64,000 nucleotides of DNA from the NCBI GenBank assembly GCA_949825045.1, contig OX463829.1:1674001-1738000 (forward strand). The letters run 5' to 3'. Made by a program: the position numbers and the translations under genes. The DNA comes from Argyresthia goedartella. Its lineage: Eukaryota > Arthropoda > Insecta > Lepidoptera > Argyresthiidae. The notes under the pieces were generated by a model that worked only from the letters and a program-made list of their open reading frames with translations, made no database searches and was not told the origin of the DNA. Positions 1 to 10,948 of the stretch are shown here, piece after piece (position 1 is the first letter of the stretch; every line of letters begins with the position of its first letter).

Positions 1-438
1 GACGAGATTGAACGGGTACTAAAGAAACAAAAAGATTCCCAGAAAGATACATCACCGAAACCACATAAACAAGAGTTGAAGAGACATAAATCACCGAGCC
101 CTCGGAAACAAGACTCGAAGAAACGGACTTCACCCAGCCCTCGGAAACAAGACTCGAAGAAACGGACTTCACCCAGCCCTCGGAAACAAGACTCGAAGAA
201 ACGGACTTCACCCAGCCCTCGGAAACAAGACTCGAAGAAACGGACTTCACCCAGCCCTAGGAAACAAGACTCGAAGAAACAGACGTCTCTATCTCCAAAG
301 AAGCAAGACTCAAGCTTGGAAACGTCCCAAGATCCAATGACCTGCATCCGTGATGAGAGAACCAAGAAAAACGTAACGATATGTGACTCTGATAGTGAAC
401 AGACCGATGTGGAGGAAGTAGTCGAGACCAAAGTGAAG
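1..438 (+). CDS. XRCC1: XRCC1-like DNA repair scaffold, internal exon (5' end outside window)
   Basis: Frame 1 is open from the first base. It encodes a lysine/serine-rich linker with a 13-residue repeat (core SPSPRKQDSKKRT), then an acidic Ser/Thr patch (DSDSEQTDVEE) that looks like a CK2 target. The next two exons encode a BRCT domain. In XRCC1, a scaffold for single-strand break repair, a CK2-phosphorylated linker sits just before the second BRCT and recruits PNKP and aprataxin; the order here matches. The exon probably ends at 438 before GCAAGT, a consensus GC-AG donor (AG|GCAAGT). A GT donor after 432 is also phase 0. Reading on would stop at 478-480. DNA ligase III also ends in a BRCT and is the main alternative. 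Assignment is by motif reading only. Confidence 0.62.
85..318 (+). repeat. Coding minisatellite, 39-bp unit
   Basis: A 39-bp unit is repeated in tandem: near-perfect copies at 124-162, 163-201, 202-240 and 241-279, with degenerate copies at 85-123 and 280-318. Because 39 is a multiple of 3, each unit adds 13 residues and keeps the frame of the XRCC1-like linker. Near identity of the central copies suggests recent expansion and likely length polymorphism. Confidence 0.9.
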
Positions 439-934
439 GCAAGTGTTTCGTGCATGTATCGTGATATTCTGATGATCTGATCGTGATCGTGATCAACGCT
501 CTGAAGGCCTTCCTTCTACGAGCGTTCTAGAAGAAATCAGTACAGGACTTCGCGACATCTTCTTTTGAAATTTAATTGATTTCAGTACCCTTTCAAGAAC
601 TTGCTTTCCTGTTCACAAGTGGATGTTGTTTTCCTTGGTTGTCAAATTCAAACTTCTTACTTCCTGTCGATATTTACATATGGCAACAAATATATTTACA
701 TATTGCAACAAAAGTATTTTTGTTAAAGGTGCATCAAAATGTGTTGCTCCCATGTAGTTTCACAGAAGCGTATTGATTGCTATAGGTCAGTTTCAGTCCG
801 AATATTAAAGTTAGGTTGTGTTAGGTCACAACTTTATGATACAATAATCCAGGGAGCGAGGCGGCCCCATGTATTTTAGTATAGAGTGTTAAATTTTGGT
901 TAACATTTAATAGATTTAGGATGAAAATGTAATA

Positions 935-1140
935 CCTTTGTGGCGCCTGCGGTTATGCTCTGCCTATCACGCGAGAGGTCCCGGGTTTGGTCCCCGGCTG
1001 GGAATAAAGAAAAAAAATCCGCAGGTCTTGGATGTTTATATGTGTGTGACGTCGCTGTTTCTGGTTCCCACGACACAGGGTATCCTGGTGTGGGACCAGA
1101 AGCTATTTAAGTGCCTGTACGTAAATGTTTATATTTATGT
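935..1140 (+). mobile_element. tRNA-derived SINE, family 1
   Basis: The head resembles a tRNA gene: an A-box-like stretch (TGGCGCCTGCGGTTATG) and a B-box-like stretch (GGTCCCGGGTTTGGTCCCC). The tail carries the motif GGTATCCTGGTGTGGGACCA. Relatives are seen at 25838-26045, 40457-40500 (head only), 42190-42300 (tail only) and 63955-64000 (head at the window end). This copy lies in an intron of the XRCC1-like gene. Confidence 0.8.
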
Positions 1141-1414
1141 GTTAGATGTTACTATCTACTCAATTTGATAAATAGTTAAACAGAAGCCTTTACATATATT
1201 GGGTGTTTTTTTTAGAGTCATACAAATATAAAATTGAAATGAAACCCGTAAAAATAAATTTCATTGTCATGGTACTTTGAGTAATAATGTATAAATACTA
1301 GAGACGCTAGCTCGAACAAAATATGTATGTGCGCGACCTTTAGACGAGAGCGGGCGTGTCAGTTGTCATAGATAAAAATCTTTGCGCTCAGATGCGACAT
1401 GCCGAAGACGTAAA

Positions 1415-1471
1415 GTCGCCTTTGCTCAAAAGTATATATATTTACATAGCATACTTTTGAGCGCAGGCGAC
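1415..1471. repeat. Inverted repeat (hairpin)
   Basis: Arms 1415-1436 and 1450-1471 are complementary over about 22 bp with few mismatches (arm GTCGCCT..GCTCAAAAGTAT), separated by 13 bp. It may be a tiny MITE remnant or a structured intronic element. Confidence 0.65.
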
Positions 1472-2646
1472 CTATTATGTCTATTTGGGAATAAAATAAA
1501 AGAGGCTATGCGCATATCCAATATTTTAATGGATTCTTTTTTCGTTGGTTTTTTTATTGATGTTGTTAGTCAGTTTAATTAATAAATTGACAGTTCTTTA
1601 AATTTTCGTCAGATGATAATTATCATTAATTAATTGCGGTAGTAAAACATGAGCGGTATTTCTGCGCAAGGGTCTACCTGTCACTGCTATGAAATTTATC
1701 CTTATCATCTTGTGCTTGCTGGAAGAAATCTCTTGTTAGAGATAAGCTTGCCTTTGTAAATGTCTTTTCCATAAGTTTGTAATGCGAATTTTCATGTGCA
1801 ATAAAAATTTACAAAATATATAACGTGCATGACACGTTGGTATTCGGAAATGACACATCCGCATGTAAAAATCTTGTTACTTTGATTTTCAAAGAGAAAA
1901 CATGGCTGTCGCTTTGTTGATTTTTGTAATTCACAAAATAATATTGAAAATGCATATTTTACTGATAATACAGGGTAATTAATATGAAAAGTTATTCCTC
2001 GGCATTTTTGGTCTGTACGGTGTAGTTTTTACAGTACCTCAGAGCACATGTCGGCATTATTTCGTTCCTTACTCTCGCATCAAAAGCGTCACGGCTCGGC
2101 ACAGACTGAATTGGGGTTGAGTGAATTCACTTTACTTATAGCTGCAAGAAAGTAAGTTTGCGCTACTCTAGTATTTATACATTATTACTCAAAGTCATGG
2201 TATTGGTTTTATTTAAAAGATATTCTTATGCCATTAGTGCTTAAAAATGATAATAATAATGAGACGTGTTACTTCACATATCCCCAAAGAAAGTAAATGA
2301 AAGGTGTGAGGTCCCAAGATCGTGGAGGGCAGGTCACAGGTCCTACGCGGATCAACCACAGACGTTGGACCACTTGGACTTCCCGATTACGCTTCATTCG
2401 AGCCAGCCGTGGCGCCCAAATGCCCCTAATCATTTTAATGCCCTAATGGCATCAGAATATCTTTTAAATAAAACCTATACCATGACAATGAAATTTATTT
2501 TTACGTGTTTTATTTCATTTAGATTTTGCATACCTCTAAAAAACACCCTTCACTTAGTAAACGTATTTTTTTGCCTCTTTTCTACATTGAACCATGTTAA
2601 TTCTCGGAATGAGTTAGCGTTCAAAGAAGACATGCTCATGTCTCAG

Positions 2647-2778
2647 ATGGCGGGTGGCGCGTGCCTGCCCGCATTCCTGGAGGGTCGCACGTTCGCGCTG
2701 GACGCGAGTGTGGACGACGCCGCGTCACGTGACACGCTGTGTAGGTACCTGCGCGCGTACGGGGGAGAGGTGGTGGAG
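2647..2778 (+). CDS. XRCC1: XRCC1-like gene, exon with N-terminal half of C-terminal BRCT
   Basis: The exon encodes the start of a BRCT domain: LPAFLEGRTFAL, then RYLRAYGGEVVE, the usual first strand, first helix and Gly-Glu turn. The donor after 2778 is GTGAGT. The acceptor is CAG at 2644-2646, or GAG at 2611-2613, which would add 11 residues; both keep phase 0 with the upstream exon. GC content is high compared with the flanking introns, as expected for an exon here. Confidence 0.75.
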
Positions 2779-4043
2779 GTGAGTCTACAAGTGTCGCCGC
2801 CATTCGGTTAATTATTATTATTATTATTATTAATCGTTTATTTTCAAGCATCTAGGCCCATAAATAGAATTACATAACATTACACATTAAATTAAAATAT
2901 ACATTAAATTACACATTAATTAGGTTATTATATAAAATTAATAGGGCACTTATTATTATATTTATTATAACTAATCGTCGGTGCTTAATCCATCGGGCAA
3001 GTTATTGAACTTAACGAGTGGCCTCAATGTGCCTAAACTAATGATTTGCTTGATTAAAAATGAATATTATCTGCATGCTATTATATTATCTGTGATATTA
3101 TAAAGGCATTTCCTGAATTATGTTTATTCATAAGATTCGTGTATCAGCTCAGTTACAGACCTATCAACTTAAGCTGATACTTGCATTTGTGTGAGTGTAC
3201 GTGTGTACGCACCGCTTCCCTGCCGCCCGCTCACATACTTCACTTCACCTCCGGTACTGGTAGCAGATAGACGTGTAATTTTATGTGATTGATTGTGTTT
3301 GAAATATTAGTGAAATGGCTCCTACTGCTCCTGGCTGCTGCTAATGGCTCCTACAATCGACGATATAACGGAACGATTAATTATTAACACAGGCTCTGAC
3401 TCTGATGAATCATCAGACGAGAGTGAAGATGAAGATGCAATGAGCGGAGTAGAAGAGTTATAAAATTCAGTCATTATGAGGTCGAGAATTGGACAGTTGG
3501 TAACATTGTGTTTTATGGACTTCGTTTAAATAAAACATTTATTTTATTTGTATGTGTTTTACTAACTGTACTTTTGGCGATCAGTCACACAAATGCAAGT
3601 ATCAGCTTAAGTTGATAGGTCTGTACCCAAGCACTGTTCCGCTGGTTGCACATCAAAAGTCTAATCTTGCCGTTCCGTACCGGTTTCGCACTAAATTCGA
3701 ATTTAAGTTGACTCTAAAAACAAACAGCTGCGTTGACGATGACGCCATCTTGCAAAAACTAATGGGCGGTTCTTCATTCATCTTCAATGAAAAGGCTGCT
3801 TTCATTCAGGCAGGTTTTCGGAGATGCTGCACTTTGATCAAAACAATAGGTATTTGATTGAATGCCAGCCCTTAGTTAACGGCCCAGGCTTATGCTCCCA
3901 CATTTACCAAATAAATTCAACCGAAATATATGCAAGTGGTAGGCCTTCCATACGTTGAATGTTGTTCAGTTAGCGAATAAGGACCGCTGCATAGATCACG
4001 TGTAGGTCTTCACGAGTCATCAATATTTCCTTATTTATTGCAG
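2779..4043 (+). other. Intron 2 of the XRCC1-like gene
   Basis: It starts GTGAGT and ends in TTATTTATTGCAG. It contains a short ATT microsatellite (2811-2833), AT-rich sequence, and a 468-bp inverted-repeat transposon (3156-3623). The open frame at 3552-3857 spans the transposon end and is not a gene. Confidence 0.7.
3156..3623. mobile_element. Non-autonomous DNA transposon with 39-bp terminal inverted repeats and TA duplication
   Basis: Perfect terminal inverted repeats occupy 3156-3194 and 3585-3623 (outer end CAGACCTATCAACTTAAGCT). TA dinucleotides flank the element at 3154-3155 and 3624-3625, as expected for a Tc1/mariner-type target duplication. Inside is a very short acidic open frame at about 3343-3463 that could be a remnant of an encoded protein. 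No transposase is present. Confidence 0.85.
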
Positions 4044-4214
4044 CTCTCTCTACTGGACGCCGACAGCTCCGTGGACTATATCCTCTGTGGCCCCGCCCCC
4101 TCCGCCGCCGCCGCCGCCGCAGTGACGTCATCACAGATGCTGCTCGCTGATTGGCTTTGGCGCTGTCATACTGAGAAGAGGTTCTGCTCTACTGAGAGTT
4201 TTTTGATTGGCTGA
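4044..4214 (+). CDS. XRCC1: XRCC1-like gene, terminal exon with C-terminal half of BRCT
   Basis: The exon starts after TTATTTATTGCAG in phase 0 and encodes 56 residues to a TGA at 4212-4214. It completes the BRCT fold: a VDYILCG strand, then the hallmark aromatic helix ADWLWRCHTEKR; W-x3-C near the end is the classic BRCT signature. A run of six alanines from a GCC repeat sits in the loop before the last helix. The stop falls shortly after the domain, so BRCT is the extreme C-terminus, as in XRCC1 and LIG3. Confidence 0.75.
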   Translation, partial: LSLLDADSSVDYILCGPAPSAAAAAAVTSSQMLLADWLWRCHTEKRFCSTESFLIG

Positions 4215-4394
4215 TTCAATAATGTATTTGTATTGACATTAATTTTGATTTATATAAACCATTGTTATTATTACTTAATTACTTTCCGAAGTATGTTGAA
4301 TCAGACTTAAGTGACGAAGACGATGCAACGTCTTGTAGTCTAATAATACATTTAGGATTGCATTTGTGGTCTCATTAAAACACCTTTTAGGCTT

Positions 4395-4400
4395 AATAAA
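4395..4400 (+). terminator. Probable polyadenylation signal of the XRCC1-like gene
   Basis: AATAAA lies about 180 bp after the stop codon, with an ATTAAA shortly upstream at about 4374. Either would fit a short 3' UTR. Confidence 0.45.
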
Positions 4401-4589
4401 TCATCAAATGGGACTCAGTACCAAGGGCTTACAAGTAAATATACGGGGTTACTTACTGCTATGATGTTATCATGCTGATGTATCAGAAACTCATTGGGAA
4501 GTCGCAGCAACTTATCCTTTAACATAGGGCTCCTTGTTTACCTCGCGAAATAAGTTTATAATGTACATTATTTTTGGAAATAAACAGTT

Positions 4590-6806
4590 ATTGTTAGGAA
4601 TTCAGTATATTTATTGCAATAAATGTCATGTTACAAGGTCTTAGAAGTATGTCTCAGGAATCAATGGCATTTTACCCTTGGGGCATAGCAATTAAAGAAC
4701 ACATATAAGTAATGAAATAATACAAATGGCACACAATAAGGGATAAACTATGGTATTAAAGTATTAATCAGAATAATTGCAATAAAGTTATTCATAAAAC
4801 TAATAAACCTAATTACCAAGTCTAAAGTCATACAGTATTAAAATTTATAATTATAAAATTCATTTAAATCATAGGGACAGGCTATTATTAAATGCTGTCT
4901 TAGTTTATTAAAAAAAGTTGTGTCGGGCAATGTTTTTATTTAATCGGGGAGCTTATTATATACCCTTATGGAAACCATCTTTGCGCATCGTGAGTATGCG
5001 ACAGTCCTACAGGCTAGCACCTCCAGATCGCTCTTATGTCGCTTGTTGAGACGATCACTGACACCAAGGGGTCTCATTGGAAACTTCATTGGGTATCGCC
5101 TTACCAGTTTGCAGAGCTCTATTACGTACAGAGCTGTGACTGTGTGGATTTTTAGCTTCACGAAGGAATCTCTGCATGAGATATCGTTTGACTTGAGTCC
5201 GTCAATAATTCTCACACATCTCTTTTGCAGAACGAAATGTTTTTTTATGTCTACGCTATTACCCTATAAAGCCAAACCGTAGAGCAACCTAGACTGGACG
5301 AATGCGTAGTATGCTTGCAAGGTAGCTCTTAAGGTAGAAATTCTTGCTAAACCTCTCAATGCGTAACAAAAACTACTCATCTTTTTCCTACACACTCAAT
5401 ATGTATTTTCCAGCTCATATTCTCATCACTATAGATGCCCAGAAATTTGGCATGCGATGCCAAAGAGCAATTATGCCCATTGAAAGCGACCTGTAGAGCC
5501 AACTCCTGAGTGTTATAGTTCCTGAAATGTATGATGTTGGTTTTGCTGACATTTGTACTAAGGTCGAGTTGTTTCAACCAGCCTATAACAGTATTTATAG
5601 ATTGATATATCCGGTTTGCAATGCTACTCTCTGCATCTCGTTGAAATTTAAAAAAGACAGATACGTCATCTGCGAACATTATTATTTTATCTTCTATCAA
5701 GTTTGGGAGATGGTTAACATAGAGAATAAAAAGTATGGGCCCCAGTATGCTACCTTGTGGAACGCCCTTCTTAATACTAATAGTTTCCGATTCTGCATTA
5801 ATTGTAGTTTTTGATTGGTTCAGTATTGGTAGCAGCACACTTTGTTTTCTTCCTTTCAAATATGAGTTGAACCCCCCCGAATACCATATCGATACATAAT
5901 ATCTAATAGGGATGTTTGGTTGACGTGATCAAAGGCCTTAGACAGATCGAATAGAACTGTCATTACATTCTCTCTACCGTTCAGGGCCTCTGCTACGAAG
6001 TCTGTCATATTGAATATAGCGTCTACTGTAGAGAGGCCTCGTCGGAATCCAAATGGTTACTTAGCCAGGATTTTTTTTTGAGTTAGGAATGTGTGTAACC
6101 TATTAGCCATAACCCTCTCGAACACTTTCGACAGAACCGGAAGCGGAGATATGGGTCGATAATTATTGACATCAAGTCTAGTGTCTTTCTTATGAATGCG
6201 TTTTATGTGGGCCTTTTTCAGCCTCTGGGGAAAGATTCCTTCAACAAAGGACCTATTTAATAATGAAAGTAGGGGTTCGGCAATACTTTTAACTATATAC
6301 TTCAGAACCCTCGACGGAATACCATCAAAATTTTTACTGTCTTGTAAAGCTCATCTAGAGATACTGATCTTACAAACATTGTGTCCATACACAGGTTTGG
6401 GAGGATAGATTTGCTTGTGGAAGCTTTAGATTTTGATTTTCGCCAGTATTTTTAAAAAAGTTGTTAAAAACCTCGGAAGCCTCGTAATCAGTTTTTGCTA
6501 TAGTTGTACCGTCCGTCAGTCCGACGTAGTCCCTTAATTCATGTCCTCTTTTATGCTTGATATGTCTGTTTATTAGGTTCCATGTTGATTTGACCTAATC
6601 GTGTGAATTGGTTATCTTTTGTTCATTGTAAGATTTTTTTGCATAAGATATGACTACTCAATATTGAGCAGTACAATTTATAGTGACGACGCTGGTGCAA
6701 ACAATTTGATCTCTTCATACAAACAAACATATCTCTTTTAGTTTCACAGGACTTTCTGATTCCAGGAGTGAGCCAACCTAGTTTACTTTTACTACCATCA
6801 TCACAC
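4590..6806 (-). mobile_element. LINE B, 3' part (ORF2 reverse transcriptase and 3' UTR), CR1-like
   Basis: Reading the minus strand, the frame runs from the endonuclease-RT linker (GWLTPGIRKSCETKRD at about 6770-6720) through RT motifs NYRPISPLPVLSKVFE, LFDLSKAFDHVN, KKGVPQGSILGPILF and MFADDVSVFF to a stop at 4942-4940. AT-rich 3' UTR follows to about 4590. The order of motifs is that of non-LTR retrotransposon ORF2. There are stops and at least one frameshift near 5870. The endonuclease domain is missing where the LTR element joins at 6806/6807. The 5' part of the same LINE is probably at 11246-12517 and 18669-18796. Confidence 0.8.
4940..6420 (-). pseudogene. LINE B reverse transcriptase, broken
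   Basis: RNA-templated DNA synthesis domain of a CR1-like LINE. The catalytic FADD box (a YxDD variant) is at about 5660-5680, in the intact piece 5377-5859. The thumb and C-terminal region continue to 4940 in another frame, and the fingers/palm start (5900-6420) is in a third. Frame changes at about 5870 and 5380 plus an in-frame stop rule out function. Motif A (FDLSKAFD) is intact. Confidence 0.8.
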
Positions 6807-7092
6807 TTTAGAGGATATGTTGATTGCCTACGGGTGTTGATTTCAATAAAACACTCCACTTACAGTTTATCGTTGTATTGTCCCAGTTGGTACACAGAAT
6901 CCAAATCAGAAGGCACAGAAGAGCGAAAGGCACAAACACAAGCACAGAATTAGTTCATAGGCAGAAGTATAGTTTATAGGAAAGCACGGAAGTAGCAAAA
7001 CAAGCAGTAATTATAATAAACAGTACAAGCCGCGTAAGCCGGAAGCGAGAACGTCAAGCGTGCGGTTAGCGTCGCATCTAGGCTGTGACTGG
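6807..7092 (-). repeat. 3' LTR of the CsRn1-type element
   Basis: 286-bp direct repeat partner of 10960-11245, nearly identical (for example GCGAAAG versus GCGTAAG, and TTTATAGG versus TTCATAGG). The ends lack the usual TG..CA. It contains AATAAAA on the plus strand near 6847. Confidence 0.9.
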
Positions 7093-7110
7093 CTTGACCT
7101 CTGTCCACTT
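7093..7110 (-). other. Probable polypurine tract of the LTR element
   Basis: The minus strand reads AAGTGGACAGAGGTCAAG directly before the 3' LTR. A purine-rich run here would prime plus-strand DNA synthesis. Confidence 0.5.
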
Positions 7111-7420
7111 TGCGCGTGCGCGGGCGCAGCGCCGCCGCCCGGCCGGTGCGGACCCAGAGGTCGATTAATCTACGTATCGATAAGCTCATCGATATATCGA
7201 CACTCAACCAATAGGTAGGCATTATGTTTGTAACGCGGTTACTTGAAATAATATGTAACTGTATGTATGGATGTATGTATGTTGTATGTAAATATAAATT
7301 GTGTAAGTATATAAATATTGTGTAAATGTAAATATACATTGTGTATATAAATGGTATGTATTGTGATTGTAATTTGTGTGTAAGCGTAATATAAGAGTAA
7401 GTAGGCCACACCACTCCCCT
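7111..7420 (-). other. AT-rich spacer with TGTA repeats between integrase and 3' LTR
   Basis: About 300 bp inside the LTR element. It holds GC-rich sequence near 7110-7160, then a degenerate TGTATG/TGTAAATATA repeat at about 7240-7380. The open frame that runs through it from integrase is read-through and not conserved protein. Confidence 0.55.
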
Positions 7421-7429
7421 CCGAAGCCT

Positions 7430-10070
7430 CAGTGGTTCTCCGTAGACCAGTTCTGCCGATGATGACTGTAAGTCTTCTTTAAAAGCCGTTCTTACCCCAA
7501 GCAATACCCAAGGTAGTGACTCTGTCCACCCCTCGTTCGCGTGACATACAATCGCCGCTTTCAGTTGACGATGGAACAGTTCCACGAGGCCGTTGCAAGC
7601 AGGATGATAGGCTGTCGTCCTTTTGTGCTCGAATCCGGCTATTTTTGACAGACACTGGAACAACGCGGACTCAAATTGACTGCCACGGTCAGTTACAATG
7701 TCTGTAGGGCAGCCGAATCGAGCTATCCAGGTCGACAGCAAGGCCTTGGCAACGGTCTCCGCGGTGATGGTACTGCCTCTGGCCACCGAGTGAACCTATC
7801 CACGGCTGTAAGGCAGTATCGATAGCTGCGCGACAGGGGGAGAGGTCCGACCAGGTCAATGTGGACCTGCTTAAACCGAGCGCGCGGTAAACTGAAGGTG
7901 CCAAGGGGGGCAGTTACGTGCCGATTAACTTTAGCCCGCTGGCACTGTAAGCAAGCGCGCGTCCACTCCCTGCAGTCCTTCTGCACCCCAGGCCAGACGA
8001 ACCTCTCGGCGACTAACTTTGCCGACGCGTTGGAGCCAGGATGACTTAGGGAGTGTAGGCTTTCAAATACCTGTCTGCGGTAGGGCTTCGCGACATATGG
8101 TCTGGAGGTTGGGGTATTTACGTCGCAATACAATGGCAACCGGCTACCTGGGACATGTAGCTTCCGCAGCTGCAGGGAAGAACCTTCACTTATGAGCGCT
8201 TGCAATTCGGGGTCGGACACTTGACCTTCGGCTAACGCTTCGAGGCTTACAGGCGCTCCCAGTTCTTCGATACGCGACAAGGTGTCGGCAACCACATTAT
8301 CCTTCCCGGATATATGTCGGATGTCCGTCGTGAACTGGGAGATGTAGTCAAGGTGTCTATACTGCCTTGGTGAACAGTTACTTTTTCGTTCGTGAAAAGC
8401 GAAACTGATGGGTTTATGGTCAGTATAGACAATGAAATGCCTGGCCTCGAGCATATGCCGAAAGTATTTGATGGCCTCGTAGATTGCAAGCAGCTCCCTG
8501 TCGTAGGGTGAGTACTTAGTCTGGGAGGGGTTGAGTTTCCTGGAGAAAAACGCCAGTGGTTCCCACGCGCCGTCTTTGAACTGCTGGAGAACCGCTCCAA
8601 GAGCTATATCAGAGGCATCGGTCACCACAGCGAGTTTTGCGGAGCAGTCAGGGTGAGCCAGCAGAGCTGCATTGGCTAGACTCTCCTTGCAGGCTTCAAA
8701 TGCTGCTAATGAGTCTTCCGACAGGGTGATGGGTTGCTTGCCTTTCGCCGATCCCGTTAACAAGGCGTGGAGAGGAGCTTGAATTTGGGCTGCTCTCGAG
8801 AGAAGCTTGAATTTGGGCTGCTCTCGAGAGAAATCTCCTATAAAAATTGAGCATACCCATGAAACCTCTTAGTTGACGCACGTTGGTGGGGGGCGGGAAA
8901 TCTTTTACGGCCTGTACCTTGGGGTCCAGGGGTCTGCAACCTTTCTGCGAGATCTGGTATCCTAAAAAAGTTACCTCCTTCTCGCCGAAGACACACTTGG
9001 CTGTGTTGATCATCATGCCGTAGTCTTTCAGCCTTTGGAAGACTATCCGCAGGTGTTCCTCGTGCTCGGCTTCGCTATGGGAGTAAATCAGGAAGTCGTC
9101 GAGGTATGTGTAGACGAAATCGAGCCCTCTGGTAATCTCGTCTACAAACTGCTGAAAGGTTTGGCCCTCATTCCGATGACCGAAACTCATATAAGCCAAA
9201 CGGCGTTGTGATCGCGGTCTTCGGAATGTCCTCTGGGCTGACAGGTATCTGATTATAAGCTTTCTCCAAATCCAATGTACTGAAGATGCTACAACCTACA
9301 ACATTATGGGTGCAGTCATGGATATGCTTGATCGGATACCTGTCTGGCACTGTTCGGGCATTCAGCTTACGGTAGTCGCCACAGGGACGCCATCCGTTGT
9401 TTGTCTTTGGCGCCAGATGAAGTGGTGATGCCCAGGAGCTCTCCGATGGTCTAGTTGTTCCACAGGACAGCATGGACTGGAACTCTTTTTGGGCGATCCT
9501 AAGTTTATCTGGTGCCAAACGACGGGGAGGAGAAAATACTGGGGGGCCTGGTGTCGTTCGTATGTGGTGAACAGTGTTGTGTGGTATAGTGTGGTGTCTA
9601 CCTGCCGGTCGGGTGATCTCTGGGTAGTCCTTGAGGATCCCATGATACCGTGTCTCACCAGTCACCACCTTCACTGACGAAACATTTGGGCAATTGGCTG
9701 ACGTGGCAACAGCTGAAATGGAAGTTAGATTATCGATGAGACGCTTATTGCGACAGTCCACAACAAGGTTGTAAAAATTTAAAAAATCTACGCCTATGAT
9801 TGGCTTTGTCACGTCAGCCACTACAAAACGCCATGTAAAGGTTCTACGCAAGGTAAAATCTAAATCCAAAGTTACATAGCCGTATGTGGCAATACTAGAG
9901 CCGTTGGCAGCACACAAACTATAATCTGTCCTTGAACGACGTTCACGAAGTGCCGACCGCGGGAAGACACAGAGGTCGCTGCCGGTGTCAACCAGAAACT
10001 GCACCTTCGAAGACCGGTCGGTCACGAACAGGCGGCCAGTTGAAGATGTGGGGCAATCGTCCGCCGCCAT
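7430..10070 (-). pseudogene. pol of the CsRn1-type element (protease, RT, RNase H, integrase), frame-broken
   Basis: Pol starts with ATG at 10070, overlapping the gag stop as TAATG. Protease has FLVDTGSD (active-site DTG, about 9990). RT has [12 protein letters not shown] and the catalytic YLDD box at about 9090. RNase H has YTDHKPISF. Integrase has an HHCC-type zinc region (HPG..AERFVWPG..C-x2-C), a first Asp in HIDLVGPLP, then TDRGSQFES and a later Glu. Breaks: a frame change near 9190, a 28-bp tandem duplication at 8776-8831 and a frame change near 7750. The pieces therefore sit in several frames and no full polyprotein is made. Confidence 0.88.
8776..8831. repeat. 28-bp tandem duplication inside pol
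   Basis: Two identical 28-bp units, 8776-8803 and 8804-8831 (starting AGCTTGAATTTGGGCTGC). 28 is not a multiple of 3, so the duplication shifts the frame between RT and RNase H. This is a defect acquired after insertion or carried by this copy. Confidence 0.92.
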
Positions 10071-10936
10071 TACCGACCGCCCCTTGGGTTTTCCGCCGTG
10101 TAGTCACAAGGGCGGGTACACCTGGTGGCCTTCTCTCCAAACTTGCTGTGGTACCAGCACAAGGGGAACTTCTCGTAGTTGGACTGTGAACGCTGCCTGG
10201 AGTCGCTGCGCCTGCTCCGTGACCCCTGCGCTGTTGGTGTGCGGGATCTGGAGTTCCTTCCTGACGCCTTTAGCTTCTGGAATTCCTGACGAAGCTCTGC
10301 CACTTCTTGTGTGAGGTGGGCGATGAGGGAGCCGGGTACTGCATTGCTCACTGCTGCTACTCTCGGCGAAGATGAGGCGAGGTCGTTTGCCCTGTCTGCC
10401 AAGTCTGCCAGAGCTTCCAGGTTTGCGGTTACTGGCTGACCTGCGAGGACTGTCTGGATTCCGTGGGGCAGGCGATTTATCCACATCGTCTTCATAAATT
10501 CGTCCGTGACGCTGGTACCTGCGAGGCCCTGGAGGTGTCGGAGGAACTGCGATGGCTTTCGGTCTCCAAGCTCCTCGTGCATCATCAGCTGCTTAATCCG
10601 TTTCTCTTTGGAGTCGCTAAGCCTTTTTATGAGTTCGCTCTTCAGCTTGTCGTATTTGTTGGTTGCGGGCGGATTAATGATCACATCCTTTACTTCTCTA
10701 GAGTGATGGTTGTCTAGATGCCCAATCACATAATTAAATTTGGTTGTGTCGCTGGTGATACCGGATATGGCGAATTAGCCTTCTACTTGCGCAAACCATA
10801 TGTCTGACTCTTCAGGCCAGAAGGGTGGTACTTGCACGCCGACCTTATAAACATCGACCGGTCTTATCGACACGTTCCCATCACTAGCGCCTGGGTCTGG
10901 CTGCCAGGCGGCGCCGGTTTGTTGCTCCTTTGACAT
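10070..10936 (-). pseudogene. gag of the CsRn1-type element, one nonsense codon
   Basis: Minus-strand ATG at 10936-10934 follows the primer site closely. The protein has the PPFWPEE..WFAQVE opening typical of arthropod elements of this group, then a long helical capsid-like region, and near the C-terminus a CHCC zinc box (C-x2-H-x9-C-x3-C) in CWYHSKFGEKATRCTRPC. It would package the element RNA into particles. A TAA at about 10777-10775 interrupts it, apparently a Gln codon changed to stop. It ends with TAA at 10072-10070, overlapping the pol ATG. Confidence 0.83.
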
Positions 10937-10948
10937 CGTGTTTCTCAA

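Larger units (their letters stand above)
439..2646 (+). other. Intron 1 of the XRCC1-like gene
   Basis: About 2.2 kb of AT-rich sequence between the repeat exon and the first BRCT exon. It holds a tRNA-derived SINE (935-1140), a hairpin (1415-1471) and a tandem pair of ATATTTACATAT-type units near 670-710. No other coding sequence is convincing. If the acceptor at 2613 is used, the intron ends 33 bp earlier. Confidence 0.55.

Noticed and set aside
2266..2613. N-terminal part of a 181-codon frame upstream of the BRCT exon
   Set aside because: Intronic read-through before the splice acceptor; only the part from 2647 (or 2614) has BRCT character.
3552..3857. 101-codon plus-strand frame
   Set aside because: Starts inside a transposon arm and continues into intron; no domain.
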